The notes beneath the pieces were generated by a model. It ran no database searches, was not told the DNA's origin, and saw nothing but the letters and a program-made list of their open reading frames with translations. DNA of 64,000 bases, from contig CP046522.1 in the NCBI GenBank assembly GCA_009738435.1, positions 2,635,249 through 2,699,248 of the forward strand, in the 5' to 3' direction. Below, in pieces: positions 8,831-17,674 of the stretch. The translations under genes and the position numbers were made by a program. This DNA is from Clostridium bovifaecis (GTDB lineage Bacteria; Bacillota; Clostridia; Clostridiales; Clostridiaceae). Within the stretch, counting starts at the first letter, position 1, and the number at the start of each line of letters is the position of its first letter.

Positions 8831-9091
8831 TTATGATAAAGGTGCTATTTTATTTAGCTTTTGATGTAAACGTGCTAATTCCCAATTTTGCATTAGCTCA
8901 TCTTTGTGTAACTCTGCCCAAGCTAATACTAATTTTAATTGTCTTTTAGGCAGCATTCCTTTAAGTACTTTTACATTTATTATATCAACCAAAGCTTTGT
9001 CACCATTATATTCAGCATGAAAGTGCGGTGGAACATGGTCACTATAATTTATAGTTATTCTTATCCCAAAAAATAAACTTATTTCTGGCAA
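8831..9091 (-). CDS. DUF4160 family protein
   Basis: This 86-residue protein starts at TTG behind AGGAGTG. It shows the DUF4160 hallmarks: a beta strand FFGIRITINY, then DHVPPHFHAEYNGD, whose HFHA histidines are the family signature, and the helical LPKRQLKLVLAWAELH segment ending in NWELA. It lies upstream of and in the same transcription unit as the DUF2442 gene. The paired histidines could bind a metal or nucleic acid; no activity can be assigned from sequence. Confidence 0.88.
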   Translation of the reverse strand: MPEISLFFGIRITINYSDHVPPHFHAEYNGDKALVDIINVKVLKGMLPKRQLKLVLAWAELHKDELMQNWELARLHQKLNKIAPLS

Positions 9092-9183
9092 TACAAATCA
9101 CTCCTTTGCTTACTAACATTATTATTATAATTATACCAAACTCCTTAGGATCTTACACCCATATTCTAACTACGCTAAACATT

Positions 9184-9380
9184 TCTTTAATGCAGAAAAA
9201 AAGAGCTTAAATGAATAAGCTCTTAAGAAAAAATAGATATGTATTTAGTTTTTCAGCTAGCGATATGCCCTAACTATTTTATGTTTTTTGAAGTGTAAAA
9301 TCCGCTCTATATTTAAAATTGAGCACATTTCGGGTGGTACCGCGTACCTTTGCGAGGGAACGAGGTGACCGAGCTTGCTA
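9184..9380 (-). repeat. Structured 3' repeat, copy B2 (197 bp)
   Basis: It is identical to copy B1 over its whole length except that the 25 bases holding the GGATAG/TATCC hairpin are missing. It sits 70 bases beyond the stop of the TolC-like gene and ends on the minus strand in the same AAGAGCTTA stem and T tract. Complete identity with B1 implies recent duplication or conversion. Confidence 0.75.
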
Positions 9381-9450
9381 ATTTTTATTTGTTTCCGTTC
9401 ACACCTTGTTTACAACCCCTGGTGGGCGTTGCGAGATGAAGTCGAACTTG

Positions 9451-10721
9451 CTAAATATTCAATCCTTTTAACATCCATTCATATTTTCTATGTGCTGTAA
9501 ATAGATCAATTTTTGCAGTTTCCACTTTAATTGATTCAAGATCATAAGAGAATTTGATATCATCGTATTCTTTCTTAGAAATTACTCCAAGATCATATTT
9601 TTTCTTTGCAGCTTCCATTTTGCTTTTCTCTTGTGATAGTTTTTTATTTTCTAAACCAAAAGTCTTTTGTTTGTCTTTAACTGTTTCGTATAATTGTTGA
9701 AACTTTAATTCATAGTTTCTCTTAGCATCTTCAAATTTTAAGTTTTCATTTTCTAAATCTATATTAGCTAATTTATACTCATTTGAATTTTCACCATCAT
9801 CTTCATCATTCTTAGTTCTTGTTAGTGCAACTTGTTTTTCCTCTATCTCATACTGATGTAACCTTAGTTCATAACTATTTTTTATAGCAGTATTTAAATC
9901 CTCTTTACTATTTATCGATATTGCTTCATAAATATTTACTTCTGGAACAAATGATATTTCTAAAGGAGTATTATAGGATTGTCCGAAAAGTAGATTTAAT
10001 TGTCTCTTTACATTTAGCTTTTGACTGTCTAGAGCTTCTTTTGTAGAGTTTAATTCTTCAAGTTTAAACTCTACACCTTCAATATCTAGGCTAGATACGT
10101 ATCCTAAGTCCTGCTGAATTTTTAATATTCTCAACTGTTCTTGTAGCATATCTATATTTTTATTTATATTTTCCTTTTGTTCATCAATAGTATTGTAAAC
10201 AAAAATTAGATTCTCAGCTGTCCAAACCATTTGATTATTCAGCATTTCTCCCTGTAGAGTCAGTTTTTCAGTTAATGCAGTCATATCAATCTGCTGTCTA
10301 CGGATATTCTTTAATTGTTCTTCCATAGAAGCTATATTATTTTTATACTTGCAATATTGTTAGAATTCATATTTTTTAATAAAGTTTCTACTACTAAGTA
10401 TATCTCATTTAATTCATCAGAATCGGGAGTAGGTAAAAGCAATTCAGATTGTGCTTTATACATAGCAAGCATATTTTCCATACTTCTTATACCAGATAAT
10501 ATATCCTCTTCAGCTTTTATCAAACTGTTATATCTTATAGAGGATGTATCTACAGCATTTTGATTTATTTTTACAGTTATATTCCTTTGAAAAATAACAT
10601 TCTTAAGATCGCTATAATTAATTGTGTTAACTGTAGTATTTGCGTTGCCAACTTCTTCTGCATAGGCATTAAAAGTTATAGATGTAAATAGTATTAATGT
10701 AGCTATAATTTTTTTCCTCAT
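9451..10721 (-). pseudogene. TolC-family coiled-coil secreted protein, one frameshift
   Basis: Two frames make one gene. The first (10332-10721) starts with a signal peptide, MRKKIIATLILFTSITFNAYA, cut after AYA. The second (9451-10326) is helical, with GEMLNNQMVWTAENL and the LGYVSSLDIEGVE pattern, in the TolC/OEP repeat style. Adding one A to an A5 run near 10345 joins them through NNIASMEEQ and gives about 423 residues. In Gram-positives such TolC-like proteins are exported and may span the wall or coat; their role is unclear. The gene stands alone, with repeat B2 as its 3' end. A sequencing error would make it intact. Confidence 0.7.
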
Positions 10722-11100
10722 TATCTTCCCTCATCCCTTTAATAAACTATATTTTTTTCATACACACCATATAACAGCAACCCAAGAAGTAAAAAATATA
10801 GGGAATAGCACATTTTCCAAGGATATTTATTATTAATTTTTCAATCAGTGACAAGTTTTAACTATCCTCCTAGAAATACTCTGTAAGTTATGCTCTAATC
10901 GAATTTTGATGAATATATGTTTATTCATCATTGGCTAACTTTTTATTTTTCGAGGTGATAATACATATTTAAGCTTAGAGCAAATATAGTTGACTTTAGA
11001 CAGTTGCGAGATTTTTAGTATTGGGTTTATAGCAATTATTGATATCACTAACTTTACAACTTTCCAGTTTTTTGAATAATCGTTTTGCAGCAAACCCAAA
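10722..11100. other. Intergenic region without a recognised gene
   Basis: This A+T-rich stretch lies upstream of the TolC-like gene and so must hold its promoter. It includes an imperfect hairpin around GATGAATATATGTTTATTCATC near 10910. I see no coding potential. Confidence 0.4.
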
Positions 11101-11340
11101 AAGAAAAGAAGAGTATCCTTTGTTAGATACTCACAAATTATGATTTGATTATTTTCTTTTCAGCTAGTGATATGACCTAACTATTGTATACCGCTTGAAA
11201 TGTATTAATCCGATCTATATTTTCAATTTGAGAAGGATAACCTTTTGGACTATCCTTCTCTTTCAACTTGAATTACTTATCCGATAAAATTTAGGTGGTA
11301 CCGCGTACCCTTGCGTGGGAACGAAGTGACCGAGCTTGCT
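11101..11340 (-). repeat. Structured 3' repeat, diverged copy B3 (240 bp)
   Basis: On the minus strand it starts 5 bases after the S-layer gene stop with AGCAAGCTCGGTCAC and keeps the GGTACGCGGTACC palindrome and the TAGTTAGGTCATATCACTAG box. Its internal hairpin (GAGAAGGATAGTCC/GGTTATCCTTCTC) and its terminator hairpin (GAGTATCTAAC/GGATACTC plus a T-rich tail) differ in sequence from B1 and B2 but keep their positions and base pairing. This pattern argues for a conserved RNA structure. Confidence 0.7.
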
Positions 11341-11345
11341 TGATA

Positions 11346-13763
11346 TTAGTCAACTTTAACTGTGAAGTTACCAGTGAATGCAGGAGTTGAAGCACCACGT
11401 TTTGTAATACCAATTGTAACTACTCCATCATCATCAGTAGCTACTGTAAGAGTTGAAGTACCAATTGTTGGAGTAGTAACTGTGCCAGACTTTTTAGCTG
11501 CTACTATTTGACCTAAATAAATATCTATACCTGCTTCGAAAGCGTCATCTGCAGAAGTATTACCTGCATCACTATTATTAGTATCAATATACACTATTCC
11601 ATTAGCATCTACACGTACTTTTCCATCTCCACCAGCACCTGTAACCTTGATGTTAGCGTCAGGAATTAATGACTTAATATCAGTTGATGTAGCATTAATT
11701 TCGAAACCAGTTACAAAGTTTGCTGAAGAAATAACTGGAGCTGTGTCTTTTACAGTAAATGTAGTTGATGCTACTAAAGTTCCAGTAGAGTTTGTAACTT
11801 TTAAAGTATAAGTACCTGTTTTGCTAAAATCTCTTGTTGCAAATGCTTCAGGTGCAATAGTGATTGTACCATTAACATCGTCAAGAACTAAGTCAGCAGT
11901 ATCCCCATCTCCATCAGCTGTTGCAGTAACTGCGCCCTTGCTATCAACAACTTGAACATTAAAGTTACCAGCAGTAGCTCCACTATAAACTAAAGAACTA
12001 GCACCAGATACTTTACCGATGAAACTTCCAGCATTAGTATATTGATTTAAGTTAAATACTATTTCATCGTTGCCATCATTAGATTCAGTGATTTCCTCAT
12101 CATTTAAATCTAAAATTTTATCTACAGATGAAGAATTAGCAGCTTCTAGTTTGTAAGTTTTAGCAATAGTATCTGCCTCAACAGTTACAGGAATAGATAG
12201 CATAACAGCACCATTTGGCTTGTAAACGCGGAATGTACCTGATCCAGTATTGCTAGAATGTGCTGTGAATGTTACTGTTTCTTTTCCAGTAGCAGAAGTA
12301 TCATCTGCTGCTACATCCACTGCAAGTGTTGCAATTGTATTAGCATCAGCATTTTGAACATTTGCTGAAACAGTATAATCTGTACCATCAGCTGCTGAAG
12401 CAATAACATCTCCGTATTGATCTTTAAAAGTTAACGTTATATCTTTAACTCCGTTACGTGCTAACTTAATTGAAGAGTCTGATGTTGCTACAGAAGTAAT
12501 TTTTCTTGCTTCGCTTACAACTGTAACTGTGAAAGTCTTAGAAGTATTACCTGATTTAATAGTTATTGTAGCAGTACCTGTTCCATTAGCAGTAATTGTT
12601 GCTGGAGTCGTTGGAGCAACAGGCTGAGCAACTGAAACCACAAATGGATTTGAACTTTCAACTTCCACATCTTGTGTAATGTCAATATCTTGGCGGCTGT
12701 CAACTAATGAGCTAGCAATAATGTCTTCAATAGTAGCTGATTCACCAACAACAAGTTTTCCACTTGTAATTTTTTCAGTACCTAAAACTTGGTTTAGTGT
12801 GAATTCTTTAATTCCACTTGCTGTTTTAGAACCATCATATACTTTTACTTCAACTTGTGCAGATTCAGCAACTATAGCGCCATCTTTTGTAATAACCACT
12901 TTGTATTTAAAGTTATTTTTACCATTAGTAGTTACCAAAGTATCTAAATCAGTTTTATCTAAAATACCATTACCACTAACTGTAGCACCATTAAATACAT
13001 TTTCAGTAGCTTGGAATTGTACTTCATAACCTTCAGCATCTAATGCTTCTACAGTTGTTGCTGCACCATTTGCTTTTAAACCAAGTTGTTGTTCTGTTTT
13101 TGTTGAATCAACTGTTGCTGCAACACCTTCTACAGAAGTAACTTTGTAAGCAGCATATTTAGTAGTTACACTACCATCTAAATCATCAGCTCCTGTAACA
13201 GTTATTGTTTCACCATTGCTTAAAATAGTTCCAATTGTTAATCTATACGTTCCTACAGTGCTCCCAGCTTCAAATTTAGCAATCTGAACCTCAGAACCTT
13301 CAACTGCAACTTTGAAGTCAGCGGCTGTAATAGTTTTATCAGTTAGACTTCCACTAACATTAACTTCTACAGTAGTATTATTAATAGCACTTACTGACGC
13401 AACTTTTAATCCTTCTACAGTTACATCTCCGTCTTTAGCATCATACTTAGTAACTTCACCCTTAGCGTTTTTGTATTCAACTGCAGGGATTGCTGCTAAA
13501 TCTTTTAATTCAGTTTCAGTTGCATTGTCAATCCATGCTCCATCGAAACCTTTAACATATACTTTGAAGTTAGCTGCTTGCATAGCTGCTGTTATTTCAT
13601 CTACATTTGCAGGATCATTTAAATAGTTAAGATCGAATGCCTTATCCCCTATTACTGCTGTTCCTGTTGGCATTGCTGCGAATGCTGTGAAAGCTGTTGT
13701 TCCAGCGATTAAGAAAGCTGCTGTTGCAACACCTGTTACTTTTCCAAGTTTATTCTTATTCAT
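11346..13763 (-). CDS. S-layer-type surface protein with signal peptide
   Basis: The 805-residue protein starts at ATG behind GGGAGGT. Residues 1-29 form a signal peptide (basic MNKNK, hydrophobic core, AFA cleavage region). The mature N-terminus starts PTGTAVIGDKAFDLNYLND and contains VYVKGFDGAWIDN, a module I associate with clostridial S-layer and surface proteins. The rest is a chain of beta-rich Ig/Big2-like domains rich in Thr, Ala and Val, including SLIKLARNGVKDITLTF-like strands. There is no LPXTG or SLH motif, so anchoring is unknown. Codon use is very uniform, as for an abundant protein. It follows another exported protein on the same strand, separated by a terminator hairpin, and ends in structured repeat B3. 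Confidence 0.8.
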   Translation of the reverse strand: MNKNKLGKVTGVATAAFLIAGTTAFTAFAAMPTGTAVIGDKAFDLNYLNDPANVDEITAAMQAANFKVYVKGFDGAWIDNATETELKDLAAIPAVEYKNAKGEVTKYDAKDGDVTVEGLKVASVSAINNTTVEVNVSGSLTDKTITAADFKVAVEGSEVQIAKFEAGSTVGTYRLTIGTILSNGETITVTGADDLDGSVTTKYAAYKVTSVEGVAATVDSTKTEQQLGLKANGAATTVEALDAEGYEVQFQATENVFNGATVSGNGILDKTDLDTLVTTNGKNNFKYKVVITKDGAIVAESAQVEVKVYDGSKTASGIKEFTLNQVLGTEKITSGKLVVGESATIEDIIASSLVDSRQDIDITQDVEVESSNPFVVSVAQPVAPTTPATITANGTGTATITIKSGNTSKTFTVTVVSEARKITSVATSDSSIKLARNGVKDITLTFKDQYGDVIASAADGTDYTVSANVQNADANTIATLAVDVAADDTSATGKETVTFTAHSSNTGSGTFRVYKPNGAVMLSIPVTVEADTIAKTYKLEAANSSSVDKILDLNDEEITESNDGNDEIVFNLNQYTNAGSFIGKVSGASSLVYSGATAGNFNVQVVDSKGAVTATADGDGDTADLVLDDVNGTITIAPEAFATRDFSKTGTYTLKVTNSTGTLVASTTFTVKDTAPVISSANFVTGFEINATSTDIKSLIPDANIKVTGAGGDGKVRVDANGIVYIDTNNSDAGNTSADDAFEAGIDIYLGQIVAAKKSGTVTTPTIGTSTLTVATDDDGVVTIGITKRGASTPAFTGNFTVKVD

Positions 13764-13827
13764 TTATAACTTACCTCCCGTAAATTTGATTTTCTTATAG
13801 ATATTTAATATATTTAAATTGGTTTCC

Positions 13828-13850
13828 AAAAGGGAAGCAACTTCCCTTTT
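13828..13850 (-). terminator. Hairpin between two surface-protein genes
   Basis: AAAAGGGAAG, loop CAA, CTTCCCTTTT gives a perfect 10-bp stem whose 3' arm provides the T tract on the minus strand. It lies between the stop at 13882 and the S-layer start at 13763. It could end the first gene and allow only partial read-through into the second. Confidence 0.7.
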
Positions 13851-13881
13851 GTATTTATCCAATTTCTTTTATTGTTTATTA

Positions 13882-15168
13882 CTATTTAGCTTCAGCTAAT
13901 TTTACATTTTCAACTGCTTGAAGAAGAGCTCCTTGAGCATCTAATAATTTAACTGTAACTATTTCTCCATCTTTAGCAGCTGGATACATAGTTGTTGCTT
14001 CTCCAAGTTTAGCAACTCCTGATACTTGTTTTTCTCCTCTGAATACTTGGTAGCTTGCAGCTCCTTCAAGATCAGCTGTTACTGTTACAGATGAACCAAC
14101 TGTTGCAGCTTTGAAAGTTGCGTTTACAGTTACATCTTTAACTTCTGGAGCTTTAACCATTGCAGTTTTTCCAAGAACTACTGATGTAGTTACAAGTACT
14201 GCTCCGTCAGCATTTAATAATTTAACTGTATACTCTTGTCCTTCTTTGTTAGCTGGGTACATAGTTGTTGCATCACCTAATTTAGCAACTCCTGATACTT
14301 GCTTAGCTCCGTTAAATACTTGGTAGCTTGCTGCTCCTGGGTATTCGCTCTTAACTGTTACTGAAGAACCAACTGTTGCTGCTTTAACTGAAGTTTCTAC
14401 AGCTATTCCTTCTTCAGCTTCTTCAACTGTAACAACTTTTAAGAACCATGCATCGTATCCTTGTTTCATAGCTGCTTCTGATGAATTTTCAGTCATTCCC
14501 CAAACATCCACTAAGTATGTTCCTGGAGCTGTGAAAGTGTAATCATCTGCAGTTTCTGCTGCAGTTTCGTATTCATCATCTATCATCCATTTATCTCTTC
14601 TTGAACCTTCTGCTTGAGGATTGTAGATATGAAGCTTGTATCCATATCCTTCTTTTCCGTTAAGCTCTATGCTTTCTCCAACTTTATAAGTATCTTTTAC
14701 TCCTAAGTCAGTTAAGTCTGCTCTCTTAGCTAATGATTCAGCAGTTCCTATTGAGAAGTTCTTAGCATAGTAAGTGTCGTAAGAACCTAATGAGTTCTTT
14801 TTAACTCCTTCAACATTTGCTCTCTTAACCCAAACAGAAGCTTTATATTTTCCTGCTTCTAAGTTCTTAGTTATTCCTGGAATATAAGGAACTTTTGCAT
14901 TAACTGGCTCGCTGTAACCATCTGTTAATTCTGTCCAAGCTCCTCCGTCCTTTTGAATGAAAATTCTGTATTGAACATCTCCTTCATAATTTGCTGCTTC
15001 TAATGCAAATGTAAATGGTGCATTATCTTTAGCAATAGAATACTTTGGTGCTATATAAGATATAGCTGGTAATACTGTAGCTTCAGCTGCAGCTGCTGGC
15101 TTAGCCATTCCTACTCCTGTTGCAACTAATACAGCTGCAAGAAGTAAACTCATCTTTCTTTTAATCAC
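13882..15168 (-). CDS. Secreted protein with two C-terminal repeats
   Basis: The start is placed at a GTG (15166-15168) behind GGGAGGG; the longer open frame begins with 31 residues that do not look like a protein start. The product is 428 residues. A signal peptide (VIKRKMSLLLAAVLVATGVG, ending near KPAAAA) leads to a mature part with Y-rich strands such as VQYRIFIQKDGGAW and KASVWVKR, resembling Y_Y_Y or Ig-like sheets. The last 160 residues hold two close repeats marked by KAATVGSSVTV, ASYQVF, QVSGVAKLG and TTMYPA. It is probably an abundant wall or S-layer-associated protein. Its function is unknown. Confidence 0.75.
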   Translation of the reverse strand: MIKRKMSLLLAAVLVATGVGMAKPAAAAEATVLPAISYIAPKYSIAKDNAPFTFALEAANYEGDVQYRIFIQKDGGAWTELTDGYSEPVNAKVPYIPGITKNLEAGKYKASVWVKRANVEGVKKNSLGSYDTYYAKNFSIGTAESLAKRADLTDLGVKDTYKVGESIELNGKEGYGYKLHIYNPQAEGSRRDKWMIDDEYETAAETADDYTFTAPGTYLVDVWGMTENSSEAAMKQGYDAWFLKVVTVEEAEEGIAVETSVKAATVGSSVTVKSEYPGAASYQVFNGAKQVSGVAKLGDATTMYPANKEGQEYTVKLLNADGAVLVTTSVVLGKTAMVKAPEVKDVTVNATFKAATVGSSVTVTADLEGAASYQVFRGEKQVSGVAKLGEATTMYPAAKDGEIVTVKLLDAQGALLQAVENVKLAEAK

Positions 15169-15811
15169 TTGTATTCCCTCCCACTTTGATAGTTTATTTT
15201 TTAATATTTTATAAAAATTATTAACCTTGTAATGAATGATATATGTAAAATCGGGAAACATAATAAATGTGGTTTATGTTTCTTTGATATTACAATCTTT
15301 TTAAAATTGTAGTTATTAAAAAAGTATTCTACAAAAACACAGTATTTCCTCTTTTATTTCATTAAAAACTTATTGCTTTTACTAATAAATTCATATTGAT
15401 GAAAATAAAAGAATTATTACCACATTTAGTACAATTTTTATTATATAGGTTTTTGTCCTATTTATCAACAGTTAATGAATAAATTATATATGGTAATTGT
15501 TAGTATTATCCTATTCTTTTCCGCATTCTATGGTTTAATATGGTCACTATGTCATTTACACCTATAATTACGAATAAAGATAATAAAAAGTTCGAATAAA
15601 TTTAATATTTTTTGTTATAAATTTTACCTTATCGAATAGATTCTAAACTATTTTACCATAAAATGCAATAGCATGTGGTATATTTTTATGTTGTGGCCTT
15701 ATTTTCTATAAAATACTTTTATTATATCTTGTCCATTTCTTATAATATATTTTCGTAACTTTTAAAATATTCTTAGCCCTTTTTATAAATTTTTTTGCAT
15801 GAAATATCTTC
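15169..15811. other. 640-bp A+T-rich leader and promoter region
   Basis: This region separates the minus-strand secreted protein from the PilZ gene upstream. It has no ORF and no known riboswitch motif; I looked for the cyclic-di-GMP-I and -II cores and did not find them. Long leaders are common for highly expressed surface proteins, so the promoter is likely here. Confidence 0.4.
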
Positions 15812-16471
15812 CTATCTTATGACATTTTCCCTCATTTGATTAAATATAAACTCAATTATTTTATCCCTATTTCTTTCACTAATATTTTCAAACTTTAAAG
15901 ACACTTTATATCTTTCTTTTTGGGGTTCACTTTCACTCCTGACCACAGAACATAATATTTTTAGCTCAATGGGTATGTATAATACAGTTAAAACCTTTTG
16001 ACCTACTTTTAGATTATCTTCTGAAATAATCTTCATACCTCCTCCACTCATATCTATTGTATTAGTGGATTTGAGAAGATAAAAAAATTCTCTTGGTATA
16101 TCCTTAACTTGTTCATAATCTTTTTCCATAGGGATCTCAACAAATTCTATCTCTATATTTACAGGAAGCCTAAAATACTTTCTTCTTTCTACCTTCTTTA
16201 TATTCTCTGGAACAGCAAGGACTGCTCGTGCAATGTTCCCTTCTCCCCTTATTCCAAGTAAAATGCTTGTGCCTGAATAAACTTTTCCTTTATCATAAAT
16301 AAATAATTTTATATTATGTCCTTGAACTATTTTTGGAATTTCCCTTTCCCCTATAAGAATCTTAATCAAGATGCAGCTTTCTTTCACAACTTCTATCTTT
16401 GCAAGATAGTTTTCTTCCCTAGAATCAATTATTTCTAATTTTGTATTCATTCTTATAAAACTATCTATCAT
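15812..16471 (-). CDS. PilZ-domain cyclic-di-GMP receptor, YcgR-like
   Basis: The 219-residue protein has an N-terminal YcgR/PilZN-type beta domain (residues 1 to about 95) and a C-terminal PilZ domain. The cyclic-di-GMP-binding signature is complete: RRKYFRLPV supplies RxxxR, and IDMSGGGMKI supplies the (D/N)xSxxG motif. Family members bind cyclic-di-GMP and slow the flagellar motor or tune envelope functions. No flagellar genes are near. An HD-GYP phosphodiesterase gene at 30.0-31.1 kb is the only other visible cyclic-di-GMP component. It is a single gene behind GGGGTAAG. Confidence 0.9.
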   Translation of the reverse strand: MIDSFIRMNTKLEIIDSREENYLAKIEVVKESCILIKILIGEREIPKIVQGHNIKLFIYDKGKVYSGTSILLGIRGEGNIARAVLAVPENIKKVERRKYFRLPVNIEIEFVEIPMEKDYEQVKDIPREFFYLLKSTNTIDMSGGGMKIISEDNLKVGQKVLTVLYIPIELKILCSVVRSESEPQKERYKVSLKFENISERNRDKIIEFIFNQMRENVIR

Positions 16472-16730
16472 CTTAACTTACCCCATTCCCTTTGTAAGCT
16501 TTTTCTACACACTTTATTGTTATTGTAAACTTAATATATATTTTCTATATATTGTAACTTTTTCCTTCTATTTTACTAATATTTTTCTTATTTCTTCATT
16601 AAAATCCTTTCATTAGGCTGAATTATAGTTTTTGCTTATGTGCTTAACTTTCTTCCTATAGAATATTAATATTAATAACTACAAAATATAACTATAAGGA
16701 AAAATAATTCTATTTTAATTTAAAGGGGTT

Positions 16731-17558
16731 ATGGCTTTGTATAAACCAAATACATATAATAAAAATGCTCTATTTAAACTGATTCATAAACTTATAAAAG
16801 ATGATATCTTTGCTTTAGGCTCTCAGCTCGCCTATAGCCTTTTACTTTCTTTCTTTCCTTTTTTAATTTTTTTGTTTACCATAGCGGGATATAGCTCGGT
16901 GAAGAGCCAGGATGTGTTGATCAGCTTGAAAACCCTTCTTCCATCAAATGCTTATAGTTTGATTTATGCCACTGTAATTGAGATATTTGACTTCAAAAAA
17001 GGAAACCTATTATCCTTTAGCTTTATAGTTACTATATGGGTGGCTTCTAACGGATTCAATGCAGTTATAAAAGCTCTTAATAAGGCTTATGATGAAGAGG
17101 AGTGCAGACCCTTTTGGAAACTGCAGTTTATTGCTATTTTATGTACCTTTGCACTTACTTTTTTAATAATACTGTCTCTCTTCATTCTTGTGCTTGGCAA
17201 TATAATTGGATATAAGCTTGGCAGCTGGTTATCCCTTCCTCCAAACTTTCACTTTGTTTGGGACTTTTTAAGGTATCTTTTAACATTAATTCTTATGACA
17301 TTTATTTTTGCCCTGCTCTATAAGCTTACCCCCTGCAGAAGATTGGAGTTGTGGGAGGTCCTCCCTGGAGCTGTTTTTACAACTATAGGCTGGGTTTTAG
17401 CTTCTATGGGCTTTACTTTTTATGTTGATAACTTTGCTAATTATTCGAGACTCTATGGAAGCATCGGAGCGGTTATTGTTCTTATGATATGGCTGTTTTT
17501 GACGTCAGTTATAATACTAATTGGCGGGGAGATTAATTCATTACTAATTATTAAATAA
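16731..17558 (+). CDS. YihY/BrkB family inner-membrane protein
   Basis: The 275-residue protein has about six hydrophobic segments. Family landmarks are present: DDIFALGSQLAYSLLLSFFPF near the N-terminus, IWVASNGFNAVIKALNKAYD, the mid-protein RRLELWEVLPGAVF and the C-terminal YSRLYGSIGAVIVLMIWLF. YihY/BrkB proteins (formerly misnamed RNase BN) are membrane proteins, perhaps transporters or envelope factors, of unknown mechanism. The start is an ATG behind AAAGGGG with short spacing. It is followed by a hairpin and then, on the same strand, htrA. Confidence 0.9.
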   Translation: MALYKPNTYNKNALFKLIHKLIKDDIFALGSQLAYSLLLSFFPFLIFLFTIAGYSSVKSQDVLISLKTLLPSNAYSLIYATVIEIFDFKKGNLLSFSFIVTIWVASNGFNAVIKALNKAYDEEECRPFWKLQFIAILCTFALTFLIILSLFILVLGNIIGYKLGSWLSLPPNFHFVWDFLRYLLTLILMTFIFALLYKLTPCRRLELWEVLPGAVFTTIGWVLASMGFTFYVDNFANYSRLYGSIGAVIVLMIWLFLTSVIILIGGEINSLLIIK

Positions 17559-17575
17559 CTGTTTCACAGTTATTT
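17553..17575 (+). terminator. Hairpin after the yihY gene
   Basis: AAATAACTGT, loop TTC, ACAGTTATTT forms a perfect 10-bp stem overlapping the TAA stop. The T tract is weak (AATATCTTTG). Confidence 0.5.
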
Positions 17576-17674
17576 AATATCTTTGTCATTAAACTGTAAC
17601 AAAAGGAAGATACTATATAAATAAATTGAAAACAAAAATATATTTATATAAACATAAATCGGGAGGGAAGAATT

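Noticed and set aside
8278..11340. B repeats as group I intron, IStron or omega-RNA ends of IS605-type elements.
   Set aside because: No TnpB gene or group I core (P/Q/R/S) could be recognised, and the units end in intrinsic terminators. An omega-RNA origin cannot be excluded by eye.
15262..15811. Long leader of a surface-protein gene as a possible cyclic-di-GMP or other riboswitch.
   Set aside because: I could not find the conserved cores of cyclic-di-GMP-I/II, SAM, cobalamin or similar classes; it is simply A+T-rich.
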